This document shows positions 11,133 to 22,538 of a stretch of 64,000 nucleotides of DNA, piece after piece. Source of the DNA: Bimastos eiseni (lineage: Eukaryota; Annelida; Clitellata; Crassiclitellata; Lumbricidae); NCBI GenBank assembly GCA_959347315.1, contig OY365806.1:28616578-28680577 (forward strand). The letters are read 5' to 3'. Position numbers and translations under genes: made by a program. How positions within the stretch are numbered: position 1 is the stretch's first letter; each line of letters opens with the position of its first letter. The notes beneath the pieces are model-generated. The model was not told the DNA's origin and searched no databases. It worked only from the letters and a program-made list of their open reading frames with translations.

Positions 11133-12556
11133 ACAAATGCAAATATAAATGAAAGTGTTGTTTGATATAAACCCCTTGCAAGTGACAAAAATGCGAAGTG
11201 TAGATATTAAGACTTCTTTTTCTAGGGTTTTTTCGCCCTGGGAGTGCCTCTGATTAGGATGTATTGTGAGAGGCCTTTTTGTAAATCCGTAAGACAGAGA
11301 GACAGAGACAGACAGACACAGACAGAGACATAGAGAGCCAGTGGACAATAACGTATGCACGTCAAGATCATGAACTCAGTGTACTTTTGCGTACGGTAGG
11401 TAACCAGAGCAGATCCTGCCACATGAACTTGGATATATATATGACCAAAAATGTCACCCATCAGCCAAGTGGCAACATTCAAGACTGATTGAAGAGTGAG
11501 TTTGCCTTCCCCAGACAATTGCCCCACCCCGTACATTTGCAAAAAACGGGGGTGTTGTCCTGGGGCAATTGTTCGGAGAGGGGGCAATGTCCGGCGAGGC
11601 AAATGTCCTACGCTCACCAAAAAGGCAGTATCATCAATCACAGTGCACTGAGTGCAGTAGGCCTACCTGCAGACCAAGGCCTCAAAGGTGGGCAATAAGA
11701 TGATCTCGTTGAATGGCGATGAGATCACGAGAATGCCACGTAGGTGCCCGTGTATGTATCATAAATATACGCGTATACTTAGAGACGCAATGCGAACCTG
11801 AGACACAACTGTGGATGCATTGTTATTATATTCACTGTTTATTGCGTTTTATGATGCGCCCAAAGTCAGATTATTAAATCTGAATCCGAGGTACAAGGCG
11901 TGTCTATGCACCAACAACCAGGGTCATTAGTCATTGAAGAGTCCGAGCTCCAATGGCTCCATTGGTGCATATCCAAAATCGTTGGATTACAGATAGAATG
12001 CGCTACCAAAAAGTCAATAGTACGCTGTCAATATATATATACATATATATATATATATTATATGTGCGCGCGCATAGGGCCATATGTATTTATGTGTGTA
12101 CACATGAAGACTTAATGTAAGGAAGGTTGTCAGCTAAAAATCCTATCCAATCAAGAGTTGAAGAAGCCAAACAGAATCGACAAAGCGTGATGTGCCAAAA
12201 TGTACCCATGTCCAATCAACTCAAGCAAACCATCTGCAATCAACGAAAGCAGCGCTGTGGGTGACATGGGGTGCGTGTAAAGGACTATTGCCATGGAAAC
12301 CAGACCACCCAGTGGGCAGTGTCATAAATGAACGGGGCCTTGGGGCCGTTCGCTTCAGTCCTGACATGTGAATGGATGCCTCATCGGGAGGTGGCATGAG
12401 TGCTAGCCCTTGCAAACAGAGACGCCCCGTGGGGTTCGTCCGAACCCTGGTGGGGCCACTGTTGACTTGACCCCAAGAGACTAGAAGGGGGTCTGATGAA
12501 ATGGATCTTAGATTTCAAACCATTCTACTTGGACTTCTCTCCCGCAGCGTTTACTA
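11133..12556. other. No gene supported
   Basis: Mixed sequence: GACA-type simple repeat at 11,290-11,335, an (AT)n patch near 12,030-12,062 and a GC-richer block at 12,220-12,480 with open frames on the minus strand (for example MPPPDEASIHMSGLKR). I could not find matching donor and acceptor sites or a known domain. Confidence 0.4.
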
Positions 12557-13480
12557 ATGTATACACCCGTTCACATCGCCCAGTCCTTCAAAAATACTCT
12601 TAATCTCTTTCTACTCCTCCTTCCTACTATGTTGCTCTGTCGTTTCCTCGTCTTTCTATTCATCTTTTGCTTCCTTCTCGCCCATCTCAGCTGCACTCTC
12701 TTCTTCCACCTTTCTTCTCCCTATTCAACCAGGTCTACTATATTCTCTTCTCTTATTCTCGTCCTTGCTTTCAACTTCCGCCTTCTTCCATTTCGTTCCT
12801 TCTTAGTCATCCTCTTCCATCTTGCCCACATATTTATTTTCTGCTATGCTTTTAAGTCTTCCTCCCTTTCCCAATTCCTCATCCTTTCCCATCTTCTCTT
12901 CCTCGTGATTCTTCCTCCTTCTTCCTCCTCCTCATTTTCCCTTCTCCTCTTATCTCCTGCTCTTCCTTACTTTTCACCCTGACCCTTCTCCTCTTGTCCC
13001 ACTTCCTTCTTCTTCACTCCTTCCCATCTCTGTTTGCCTCCTCCTCCTCTTCACTTACTCTTTGTCCCCTCTTTTTGCTCCCCTTGCCTCCTTCTGTTAT
13101 ATATTTCTCACCCCTTCTCCCTACTCAATCCTGAAACTTGACCCGTTTTCGATAACCTGACATCGAACGTTCCAGTTATGACTATGCCAGAAACAGGCTA
13201 AAAACCTGCCTACTCTTCTTCCTGTGCGCTTCACTCTTTTCTCTAGTTTTCTCGTGCCCTCTCCTCCTCCTATTCTTCCTCCTCCTTCTTCCCCTCGTCC
13301 TCCTATCCTTTTACTGTTCACTACTTTTCCATTCTCATATACACCTTGTCCTCTTCGTTTATTGTCCACCCAATTCTCTCACCACTTGTCACCCCTCCCC
13401 TTCCCTTTTCCATCTTCCACCTCCTACTGTCCCTCCTTTCCTTCCTTCCTATGCCTTTCTCCTGTTGTTTCCTTTGTACC
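12557..13480 (+). repeat. Polypyrimidine (TC-rich) tract
   Basis: Strongly strand-biased CTTCCTCC-type sequence over about 900 bp, broken by 13,120-13,200. It yields Leu/Phe/Ser/Pro-rich spurious open frames. Such tracts can form triplex DNA; that is inference only. Confidence 0.8.
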
Positions 13481-13659
13481 TGCCGCTCATCTTCTTGCAT
13501 TCAAGTGGAATGCAATGAGACATTACCACCAGAAACCGACTGACGGAAAGGCAGTCAGGTCATCATCATCTCATGTTGACGTTGAGACTTCAATTTTCAA
13601 ACCATCAATTTCTGCACCACATCATCCTCTCCAATTGCGTTCTTGTGATTGTGAGCACG

Positions 13660-14670
13660 TCTATCTCTCAGTCTGTTTTCTCTCTGTAGCTCTATTCCTC
13701 TGTCCCTCTATTTCTTTATTTATCTGTCCCTCTATTTCTTTATTTATCTGTCCCTCTATTTCTCTATCCCTCTATCCCTCTATTCCCCTGTGCTTCTGTT
13801 TCTCTGTACCTCTATTCCTCTGTACCTCTATTTCTCTGTACCTCTATTTCTCTGTACCTCTATTTCTCTGTACCTCTATTTCTCTATACCTCTATTCCTC
13901 TGTACCTCTATTTCTCTGTACCTCTATTTCTCTGTACCTCTATTTCTCTATACCTCTATTCCTCTGTCCCTCTATCCCTCTATTCCCCTGTGCTTCTGTT
14001 TCTCTGAACCTCTATTTCTCTGTACCTCTATTTCTCTATACCTCTATTCCTCTGTACCTCTATTTCTCTGTACCTCTATTTCTCTGTACCTCTATTTCTC
14101 TATACCTCTATTCCTCTGTCTCTCTATCCCTCTATTCCCCTGTGCTTCTGTTTCTCTGAACCTCTATTTCTCTGTACCTCTATTTCTCTATACCTCTATT
14201 TCTCTGTACCTCTATTTCTCTGTACCTCTATTCCTCTATACCTCTATTCCTCTATCCCTCTATTCCCCTGTGCTTCTGTTTCTCTGTACCTGTATTCCTC
14301 TGTACCTCTATTTCCCTGTACCTCTATTTCTCTGTACCTCTATTTCTCTGTACCTCTATTTCTCTATACCTCTATTCCTCTGTCCCTCTATTCCCCTGTG
14401 CTTCTGTTTCTCTGTACCTCTATTTCTCTATACCTCTATTCCTCTGTCCCTCTATTCCTCTATCCCTCTATTCCCCTAGCTTCTGTTTCTCTGTACCTCT
14501 ATTCCTCTGTACCTCTATTTCTCTGTACCTCTATTTCTCTGTACATCTATTTATCTGTACCTCTATTCCTCTGTACCTCTATTCTTCTGTACCTCTTATA
14601 CCTCTATTCCTCTGTGCCTCTATTTCTTGGTACCTCTATTTCTCTGTATCTCTATTCCTCGGTCCCTCAA
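13660..14670 (+). repeat. 16-bp minisatellite, about 1 kb
   Basis: Core unit TCTCTGTACCTCTATT, with variants CCTCTGTACC and TCTATACCTC. A longer block containing CCCTCTATTCCCCTGTGCTT recurs at about 13,780, 13,975, 14,130, 14,260, 14,390 and 14,470, so there is higher-order structure. The unit cycles through all three frames, producing long repetitive SLYLYFSVPLFL open frames that are not genes. Confidence 0.93.
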
Positions 14671-14699
14671 AGCCTTCCTATGTTTCTTCTCTTTTGTTC

Positions 14700-16190
14700 A
14701 GCGCTACACTTCCTCCCCGGAAAAAATTGTCCATTCTATATAGTCCAATCCTAACTATGTCAGCAATAATTTACAAATCACATCTTATCTATTTGCCTGG
14801 CTGTTATAAAGTACCTGTAGAATTCCTCTAAACGATTTCTGTTCGGGATAAAATATATTTTAAATCAATCCACATGTAATAGCAATGTTCTCAGGCAGTC
14901 TGATACAAATACCCAGACTCATAAATATAATTAACTCTTGTCTAACCTTACCTTATACCAATATTGACTGTACCTTCTGTCCTTCAACCTTCGTACAGTC
15001 AATATTAGTATTTACTCTTTGACAACTTATTGCATTGGTTTCCCAGTCATTTCTAGAACATTCCAGTTGTTACAGTGCAAAAGAAAAAAGTCCAGCTAGT
15101 CAAACAATCCAGCCAAGGACACTCAACCAAAATTAATATTTGCCTAGCAATTCTGAATCTAACCCCAAAACTCGCTCCATTTGAATTACATTTATTGTTC
15201 CTTGTCCCTAACTCAAACTAGTCTAATACTCCATCATAACCTAATTCTTTTAAATCAAAACATAAATCTCTTTTAACCTGACCACTCTCATCAAGTCCAA
15301 TCAAATCTAAAAATTCAACTCAATCTCAAAATCAAATTGATCCAAATCAATTAAATTTAAATCTCAAACTCGTTCAATCAATTTTGGCTCATCCTGAGTG
15401 AAACTATACCATAATAAACAATTTTTTAAATTAAATTAATCAAGAACAGTCGATATAAACATAAAACTGAAACTAACCCAAAAGATGAATCCCAGCAATC
15501 AGATTGAAATGCAAAACTCAATCTAACCAATCAAATTTAACCTAGTTTAACTATTCATAACGAAAACTAAATCATAATGAAAAACTAGACTTACTCAAAA
15601 CAATCTAAAGAAAAGACTCGATTTCGAAGAGTTCGCATTAACCTAGTCCAACAAACCTCATACAACACTCAAGGTAGTCCTCAAAATCATCATGCCAAAT
15701 CCGTAGATAACTGCTGTTCAAATCTAGCAAGACAGTGTTCGATGAGCCTATAGAGAATATCTAAGTAAAACTACCCAAGCTTATCCCTAATCCAACACTC
15801 AACATATCAACTCAGACTAACTTCAGCTAATTGATTTGGATTTCAAATAATGTATCTTTATAGTGTACACTGTACAAGATATAATTTTGCACAGTAAAGG
15901 AGAGAGAGAGATTTCAAATTAATGTGATTTAATTATGGGGCTACATAAATTGACAACATGAGTGAATGAGCTAGTGAAAAAGTAGTGAGCTAGTGAGCAG
16001 GTGATGATATTGATATATCATACATTCAAGATAATGAGTAGATGAATGAATGAATTAATCAATTAATCAATCAATCAATCAAGTAATAAATTAATGTCAG
16101 AACCAGTGAATGAGCAAAAGAAAAGTAGCAATGAAGTGATGAATAGAGGAATGAACGAATGGTTTGTAAGTGGCTGGGTGTATGTTATAC
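14700..16190. repeat. AT-rich region with decayed AATCTAATCCAA-type repeats
   Basis: From about 15,080 to 15,830 short CTAATCCAATC/CAAATCTAA-like words recur with no fixed period. It then gives way to an (AG)n patch at 15,900 and AATG/AATC simple repeats at 15,960-16,095. No gene seen. Confidence 0.45.
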
Positions 16191-16423
16191 CTGTTCATGT
16201 TTCTTCAGGTAACTCTGCTTGGAGTAAGCCTTCTCACATGACTGACATGCAAAGGGGTGGCTCTCATCAGGACCGATGGCATAGGGCAGAGGGTCCTGCG
16301 ATATTTCCACGGACGAGGGCGTCAGAGGCGGAGAGGGTGCCACCCGATCAGACGATGGACTCCTCGAAGACATCCGCGATGGACAGTCGGACTCGATCCG
16401 GTTGATCCAAGCGATCTTCTCAC
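16191..16423 (-). CDS. Exon of a C2H2 zinc-finger protein, ends inside a finger
   Basis: 233 nt, acceptor TTTCCTTAGCAG, donor CAG|GTATAA, phase 1 in and 0 out. It encodes GEKIAWINRIESDCPSRM, a Ser/Pro linker (SRSPSSDRVAPSPPLTPSS) and HPFACQSCEKAYSKQSYLKK then HEQ. That is the first two-thirds of a C2H2 finger (F-x-C-x2-C, Y, L, first H); the second His must lie in the next exon at lower coordinates, which I did not find. Third positions are often G or C, unlike the flanking AT-rich DNA. The in-phase join to the CCHC exon at 31 kb suggests one DNA-binding transcription factor. Confidence 0.68.
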
Positions 16424-16911
16424 CTGCTAAGGAAATGGTGTACGTCACCAGTCACTGGCATACAATTTATTTTTATTCAAACATCTCTAACTAGATCCAA
16501 TGCTTTTAAATTAATCCAATTTAAAAAACCTAATCTAAATCAACCTGATTTGGTTAGAACCTCAGGCTTCTACAAGAATGCAGGCAGAGGAAGTGAGAGA
16601 GGGAGAGTAAGAGAGTAAGAGTCTCAGATAGAGAAAGCGCTACAAAGACAGACATTGTACTGAAGGTGTTGGTGGCACAATAGTAATACTGTTCTGTTTT
16701 ACAATTTGTGCACTGCATTGTATCCTCCTCCTCCCCTCCCTATCCTCTTCTTCACTGGTGGCTTAGTCTCACTAAAGAAAATTCAGACTTAAAAACTCTG
16801 TGGCACAGCCAACCATCAGAAAATCTCCAGCGCCAGCGCATGGTTCTTCGACCCTTCCTGGATCTGGCTTCCAAGACAGCAGGAATTCAGTTTCAAAGCT
16901 GGGCTAGATCT

Positions 16912-17045
16912 CATACCAAGAAATCTCATCAGGACAAGAAATCTCATCAGGACAAGAAATCTCATCAGGACAAGAAATCTCATCAGGACAAGAAATCTCA
17001 TCAGGACAAGATATCTCATCAGGACAAGAAATCTCATCAGGACTA
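16912..17045 (+). repeat. 18-bp minisatellite, 7 copies
   Basis: Unit AAGAAATCTCATCAGGAC, nearly perfect; one unit has AAGAT for AAGAA. It encodes a (KKSHQD) repeat in one frame and a stop follows immediately. No evidence that it is translated. Confidence 0.93.
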
Positions 17046-17937
17046 AACCGTTTAAAAAAAAATGCCTCCCTATACTCGGATTAATTCGCTTTAATGCTTA
17101 AAAAGGCTTTGATGTAACTGTAAGAAAACTCCTCATAATTAATTGTAATCTGTCATTAATAAAGCACAATTTCAAGAAAAAAAACTCATCAGTGGTATTC
17201 TCAAACCAGTGAAGTAACTGCAGAAGATTAATGTAGACTTATGTGCAGCTCGAGCCACAGTTCTCGAGAAAAACAAATCGAGCTGGTGAACCGAACATAG
17301 ACAGAGCTTCTGGACTGAGTTATAATGGGATGCATAAGATGGACAGTCAGAAGTCCATGGGCAGCCGACCGACGTTCCTCACTACTCGGAACTGAGGAAA
17401 CTAGTCTACAGAAGTCCCTAATGTAAGAGGCAGAGTAACAAGAGAATTGAGCACAAGGGTCAGAATCATAAAATTAGTAAACGGCTGGAAGAGGAGCCAT
17501 GGCAAATTACCCAGAAAATAGGAAGTTATCTATAACTTACATATATGGCCAAATCTGGGATACCCTCAATAAGAGACGTCAGCGGCATTAAGAACAGACT
17601 GAAGATTCGAGAAATTATCAAAGTGAAAGTCTAGGAAAGATGGTGTTATCAAAGATCACTCTGGTGCAGATAATGGCGTGAATTCAATAGAGACAGCCTG
17701 AGAGGAGAGGAGAGGCCGCGGCAGATCTTACGCAGCAGAGGGAAATGATGAAAGCATGAATCGCCGACACTGTTGATATGATCAGTCAAGGAGAGCTCTC
17801 GATCTAGGACAACTCCACGATCACAAACTGTGGCGCGGAAAGAAAGCCCGGAAACTAAGCCCGGAAACTTACGGCCTCAGATCACTATTGGATTTCATTT
17901 AACGTATGATGAGTAATCTTGTAATGCGGCGTAATCG

Positions 17938-17940
<3 letters not shown>
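17046..17940. other. No gene seen
   Basis: About 17,270-17,880 reads like a decayed LINE or processed sequence (AT-poor, several short open stretches on +), but no intact motif is recognisable. Confidence 0.3.
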
Positions 17941-18027
<87 letters not shown>

Positions 18028-18078
18028 GTATATATATAATATATATATAATATGTATATATATAATATATATATATAA
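17941..18078. repeat. (AT)n microsatellite
   Basis: About 80 bp of pure AT dinucleotide followed by TATAATATGTATATA variants. Likely to be length-variable and error-prone in assembly. Confidence 0.95.
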
Positions 18079-18293
18079 TGACGCTATATAAATAATATAA
18101 CGGTTTACACTGTACATCGCCAGAACCGTATCACCCGAATCTCGGTAGCAACGTTACAATCAGTAAATAATGGCAATGCAATTTCTTAATTCTTTTTGGT
18201 CCTATTCTCTCTACTTCTGGATGAAGCTTGATCGGACAGCAACTGAAGACTTAGAGGGACAGAGATGTAGAGAAACAGCAACAGAGAGGCGAG

Positions 18294-18533
18294 AGACAAG
18301 CTTAGCAGGCTGAGACAGACAGGTCCAGACATTTTTCACGATTTGGTCATTCTGCCAGCCAGCCAGCCATCCAAACAGATAGACAATGCAGACAGACAGA
18401 CAGACATTCGGAGCAAGGAGACAAAGTGAGAGAGTAAACAGAACAGATAACCAGGAATAGAGTGAAAGACAAGCAAACAGACAGTGACTGAAAGAGGGAA
18501 GAGACATAGAAGCAGAGAGAGAAGACAGAGTAG

Positions 18534-18582
<49 letters not shown>

Positions 18583-20072
18583 GCATGCAGAATGCAAGAA
18601 GCGGGATCACCCGAGGTCCGATGCGGGCACAATAGGACAAGTACGGTCCGTGATATAGGACCCAATCCATAACAAGCGCCCGTCCCACTCCAACATAACG
18701 CTCCGACCGTCCGGCCAGCGTGTCCCGCGAGGAACCGCAGCAGTGTGATGCAAATGCCGCATTCCCCCGGAGGCCCCGTGATAGATGACTAAGACACCCC
18801 GAGGTTACACAAATGTATTAGTCCTATTGGGCGCCTAGAACACGTAATTACCCACCGCCGGGCCGCGGCCGGTCCCACAGGGCCACAGCAGTCACAATGA
18901 CAGGGACTTGCACTTTGCCTAACTTGAAGACAAATGCGCCCACGTCCGGAATCGCAAATATCGCTAACATTTATTTCACGAACAGCGAAATCCTCCAAAG
19001 ACATATTGCAAGCCGAAGCGGAATTTGACCGGTTAATGGTACGCGAGAGCGGAGTAGCAGAGCAGACGGTCGCACTGTGTACTGCATCGGTCGTCTGTCC
19101 ACCCGACCGACCGACCGAGCGTCCCTCTGTCCGGTCGGTCGGTCGTCTCAAGGCAACCGTTTGGACCGGCGATAATGAAGCAAGTCAAACTTTGTAGAAT
19201 TGCCTGCCTGCAGCGTAGACAAACACACAAATGGCGTCCTATGAAGTGTGATATTTGACCGGGTCCTAAGGACTCGTGGCGTGTGTGTTCGGCGTACACA
19301 ACGGTCGGACGATGGGTCGGCCAATAGGAGGGCTACACAAGGCCAGTTGATGGTCGCCCGCCTAGTGACCGCTGACCATCGCCGCAAGGAGTGTAGGCCT
19401 ACACCAGTCGCGAAATTTTACAATATCTTCAATTTCGAATGCGCCTGATAAGCGCTTGACGAAGCTCTCGTAAAACAATTAAGCTGAGAAGTTGAAAGGC
19501 AGGTTAGGGAGCTACATAACTCATTGAATAGAAACGAATCTTCTCAAACTAAAAAACTATTTTTCACACAAGATTTCATGCGAAGAATCTATCACCAGAT
19601 CTCTTGCTCTTATAACGACTCTACAGAAGTCAATCAGTCATTTTGTGTGGCACAGTCGCCGATCGGTTAGAGCGGTAAGCCCGCAACGTTCAGTGTGCGC
19701 TGAGTGAGCGGGCTCGAGCCTCGTCCGAGGCGTCAGTCACTGTGTAGGGACCTTGAGCAAGTCCTTCGCGCACATTTGCTCAGCAGTACAACTGCAATTG
19801 CGCCGTCGAGGTGTGTGCACTTCTGAGCAAAAAATGTTGGAAGAAGGGCGGTATCAAATTTCCGTAATTACATTACACTACCCAGTTAACGAACGCGACG
19901 AATCAGCTTCAAGCCTAACACACATATTGATTGAGTAGTCTCTCCAACAGCTAAGGCAATCTCAAGAAATGCTCCTATTTATTGCTTTGCTGACAATTCT
20001 CAGTTTACAGTAGCCTATAGTCTGCTACATTTGATAAGCGCTTTGATAAGAAGCTTTCAAAATTGTCAACTT
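18294..20072 (+). repeat. Direct duplication, copy 1 (1.78 kb)
   Basis: Near-identical to 22,257-24,040 (offset 3,963 rising to 3,968). Differences are confined to the (AT)n length, a C-run and a few positions. It contains a purine-rich GACA segment, a CpG-rich block (18,600-19,400), a GC hairpin and a SINE. No open frame in it looks like a gene. Confidence 0.93.
19645..19859 (+). mobile_element. tRNA-derived SINE
   Basis: Begins GTGTGGCACAGTCGCCGATC, box A-like GGTTAGAGCGGT, box B-like GGGCTCGAGCCTC, 3' end GAAGGGCGGTATCAAAT. About 215 bp. Confidence 0.8.
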
Positions 20073-20162
20073 ACGCACCAATGCAAGACACTTCTTCGCA
20101 GGTAAATGTAAAATAGCCAAGCTTCAGTGCCCATAAAAGGCACTACACAAGGTTCCATGACA

Positions 20163-20193
<31 letters not shown>

Positions 20194-20817
20194 CTGTATG
20201 TGTGTGTGCGCGCGCGTGTGACATACATGAGCACATATTATTTAAGGAGAAAATCAGCTGTACTTTCCAGAAATAGAATCAATCAATCAATCAAAAACTT
20301 CTATCACATACCAATCCTTTCGAGTAACCGTGTGATCCAGAATGGAGCCAGGAGGAGGATTTTCCATTACAGCATTTGGTCCAGTGCCCTATTTTACACA
20401 AAACAGTTTATCATGAATAAAATGGGTTGGGAAAAGTCTCAAGTCTCTTAAGCCAATCAAATGACTTGCAAAATCATAACTGCAGTTATGCAGCTGTATA
20501 GAACCTTTTTAAGACGAACTGCTAAGGTGTACTCTCAACTCAAACAAGCTATGATAAAAAGAATGTCACAATCAACATACCAATATCATTCAAATTCATT
20601 GGTTACAATTACTAAATAACTTGATCATTACTCTCATTGCCATTTTAATAACAAAACAACCACTAATTAATTAATTGATTTAAGGAATTTTATATAGCAT
20701 CTCAAGAAATCTACTCAGATGTGCTTCCAGTCCAACCACAGCAGAAAAATAAAAGAACTTTATAGTAACTTGCAACATGCAGATACACTACCCATTGGCA
20801 GTAGATGAATCTATAAT

Positions 20818-21569
20818 TAGAGCTGTACCAATTAATCGGCTGTACCAATTAATCGGCCGGCCGATTAATCGGGCCGATTATAGAGATATCGGAAATATCG
20901 GATATCGGCAAGATAATTGGCACAGATATTAAATATTAATTTTTTCCATTTTATAATATTATTTTCAGTCTTTCAGAGCAAAATGACTACAGCAAAATCA
21001 TTGGGTCTGTTAAGGACAGCATTCTGTAAATTTCCCATAGCGTGGGAAACTCTGGCTTCTACTTCAGACCACCCAGGACCATTGCGCTAGACTGCTAGTA
21101 CCATCGGAAAGTGTCTACAGCTGTAGCCTGTTGTGCAGAGTGAGTCATAGTGCCGGCTTAATTACCCTGGGCACAATCATGATGTTTTAGGCCAAATTAG
21201 CAAGTCGTAAAAGTGGCCTGTCTGGGGTGGGAATGGCATAATTGGCACGTTAGAAGAAGGCGTCCAGTTACATAGATCATGTTTCCTCTCCTCCGTCATG
21301 CAAGGTCGACAGCGGGTGGTGTACCTAATCTGTATTGGCTGCCTAGGATTAATCCCCAACTACATGTAGGAGCCTATATATCTAATACAAAGCAAATGTT
21401 TGCTGGTATCACAACAATAGGCAGTAGCTGTATAGGTCTATCTTTTAAAACCGGTCATCTTGGAGAACACAATGAAATAATCAGTAAAATAATCGGTAAA
21501 ATAATCGGCTAAATAATCGGGTATCGGCAATAATCAGTATCGGCATAAAGTGATATCGGTACAGCTCTA
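20818..21569. mobile_element. Non-autonomous hAT element (752 bp)
   Basis: Exact 12-bp TIRs TAGAGCTGTACC / GGTACAGCTCTA, flanked by exact 8-bp duplications TCTATAAT (20,810-20,817; 21,570-21,577). Subterminal regions are rich in AATCGG/CCGATT words at both ends. No transposase frame. The evidence for hAT is strong. Confidence 0.92.
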
Positions 21570-21627
21570 TCTATAATAGAGGTCATTCCAAATCTGAATG
21601 GAGGTCCGAAAATTGAGATGGCACTAC

Positions 21628-21830
21628 CTAATTGAGGAATAAGTCCGGGGGACTAAGAGTTCTCCCAGTAGCAGATTGGAGGGCCTGATATCCGACTACA
21701 TCAAAGACTGGACAACAAAGATCACGCAGGTATGCCGAGGCACAGACAAGGAGGCACTGCCAGGTCAGAACATAAACCCACTGAGATATGCATTGCAGGA
21801 CAGGAAGCCAGTTCAATACATCCCACATAC
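21628..21830 (-). mobile_element. LINE fragment, reverse transcriptase C-terminal region
   Basis: The minus-strand frame encodes YVLTWQCLLVCASAYLRDLC and GYQALQSATGRTLSPP, which follows the pattern of L-x-K/W-CLxGxAPxYLxxL plus R-x-LRSA-x-[RG] in CR1/L2/Jockey-like elements. 5' truncated relic. Confidence 0.6.
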
Positions 21831-22056
21831 ATACAGAAACACATTTATGAATAAATTCGTTAATATCAGCAGCTGAGCGGAGGACAAGGCGTCCAATTAA
21901 TGTACAGGTGGCAGACTCACCAGGCTTGAGCTACAGTGATTCAATCTGCTAGTAACAAAAGCATGGATACGAAGACATCAACAGAGAGCAATGAGATAAC
22001 TCATAATTGATGTAGCAGACAATAGCAGCTGTAGGTCAGATGATTCCGCCACAGAC

Positions 22057-22256
22057 NNNNNNNNNNNNNNNNNNNNNNNNNNNNNNNNNNNNNNNNNNNN
22101 NNNNNNNNNNNNNNNNNNNNNNNNNNNNNNNNNNNNNNNNNNNNNNNNNNNNNNNNNNNNNNNNNNNNNNNNNNNNNNNNNNNNNNNNNNNNNNNNNNNN
22201 NNNNNNNNNNNNNNNNNNNNNNNNNNNNNNNNNNNNNNNNNNNNNNNNNNNNNNNN
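22057..22256. other. Assembly gap (200 N)
   Basis: Exactly 200 undetermined bases, a round figure suggesting an arbitrary gap size. It abuts the left edge of duplication copy 2. Confidence 0.99.
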
Positions 22257-22498
22257 AGACAAGCTTAGCAGGCTGAGACAGACAGGTCCAGACATTTTTC
22301 ACGATTTGGTCATTCTGCCAGCCAGCCAGCCATCCAAACAGATAGACAATGCAGACAGACAGACAGACATTCGGAGCAAGGAGACAAAGTGAGAGAGTAA
22401 ACAGAACAGATAACCAGGAATAGAGTGAAAGACAAGCAAACAGACAGTGACTGAAAGAGGGAAGAGACATAGAAGCAGAGAGAGAAGACAGAGTAGTG

Positions 22499-22538
<40 letters not shown>

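Noticed and set aside
12221..12415. Minus-strand frame considered as the next zinc-finger exon (RHPFTCQD in one frame)
   Set aside because: A stop follows directly and there is no GT donor or His pair at the right spacing; the resemblance is probably chance.
13224..14754. Long plus-strand open frames rich in SLYLYFSVPLFL
   Set aside because: They are translations of a 16-bp minisatellite in successive frames; no start context, domain or splice signal.
18789..19387. Several 80-120 residue frames in the CpG-rich part of the duplication
   Set aside because: Overlapping frames on both strands, Arg/Thr/Ser-rich, no domain; identical in copy 2 because the DNA is duplicated, not because of selection.
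19660..19735. Apparent tRNA gene (box A and box B)
   Set aside because: The sequence does not fold into a full cloverleaf with a proper acceptor stem, and the same unit with a shared 3' body recurs elsewhere; it is a SINE.
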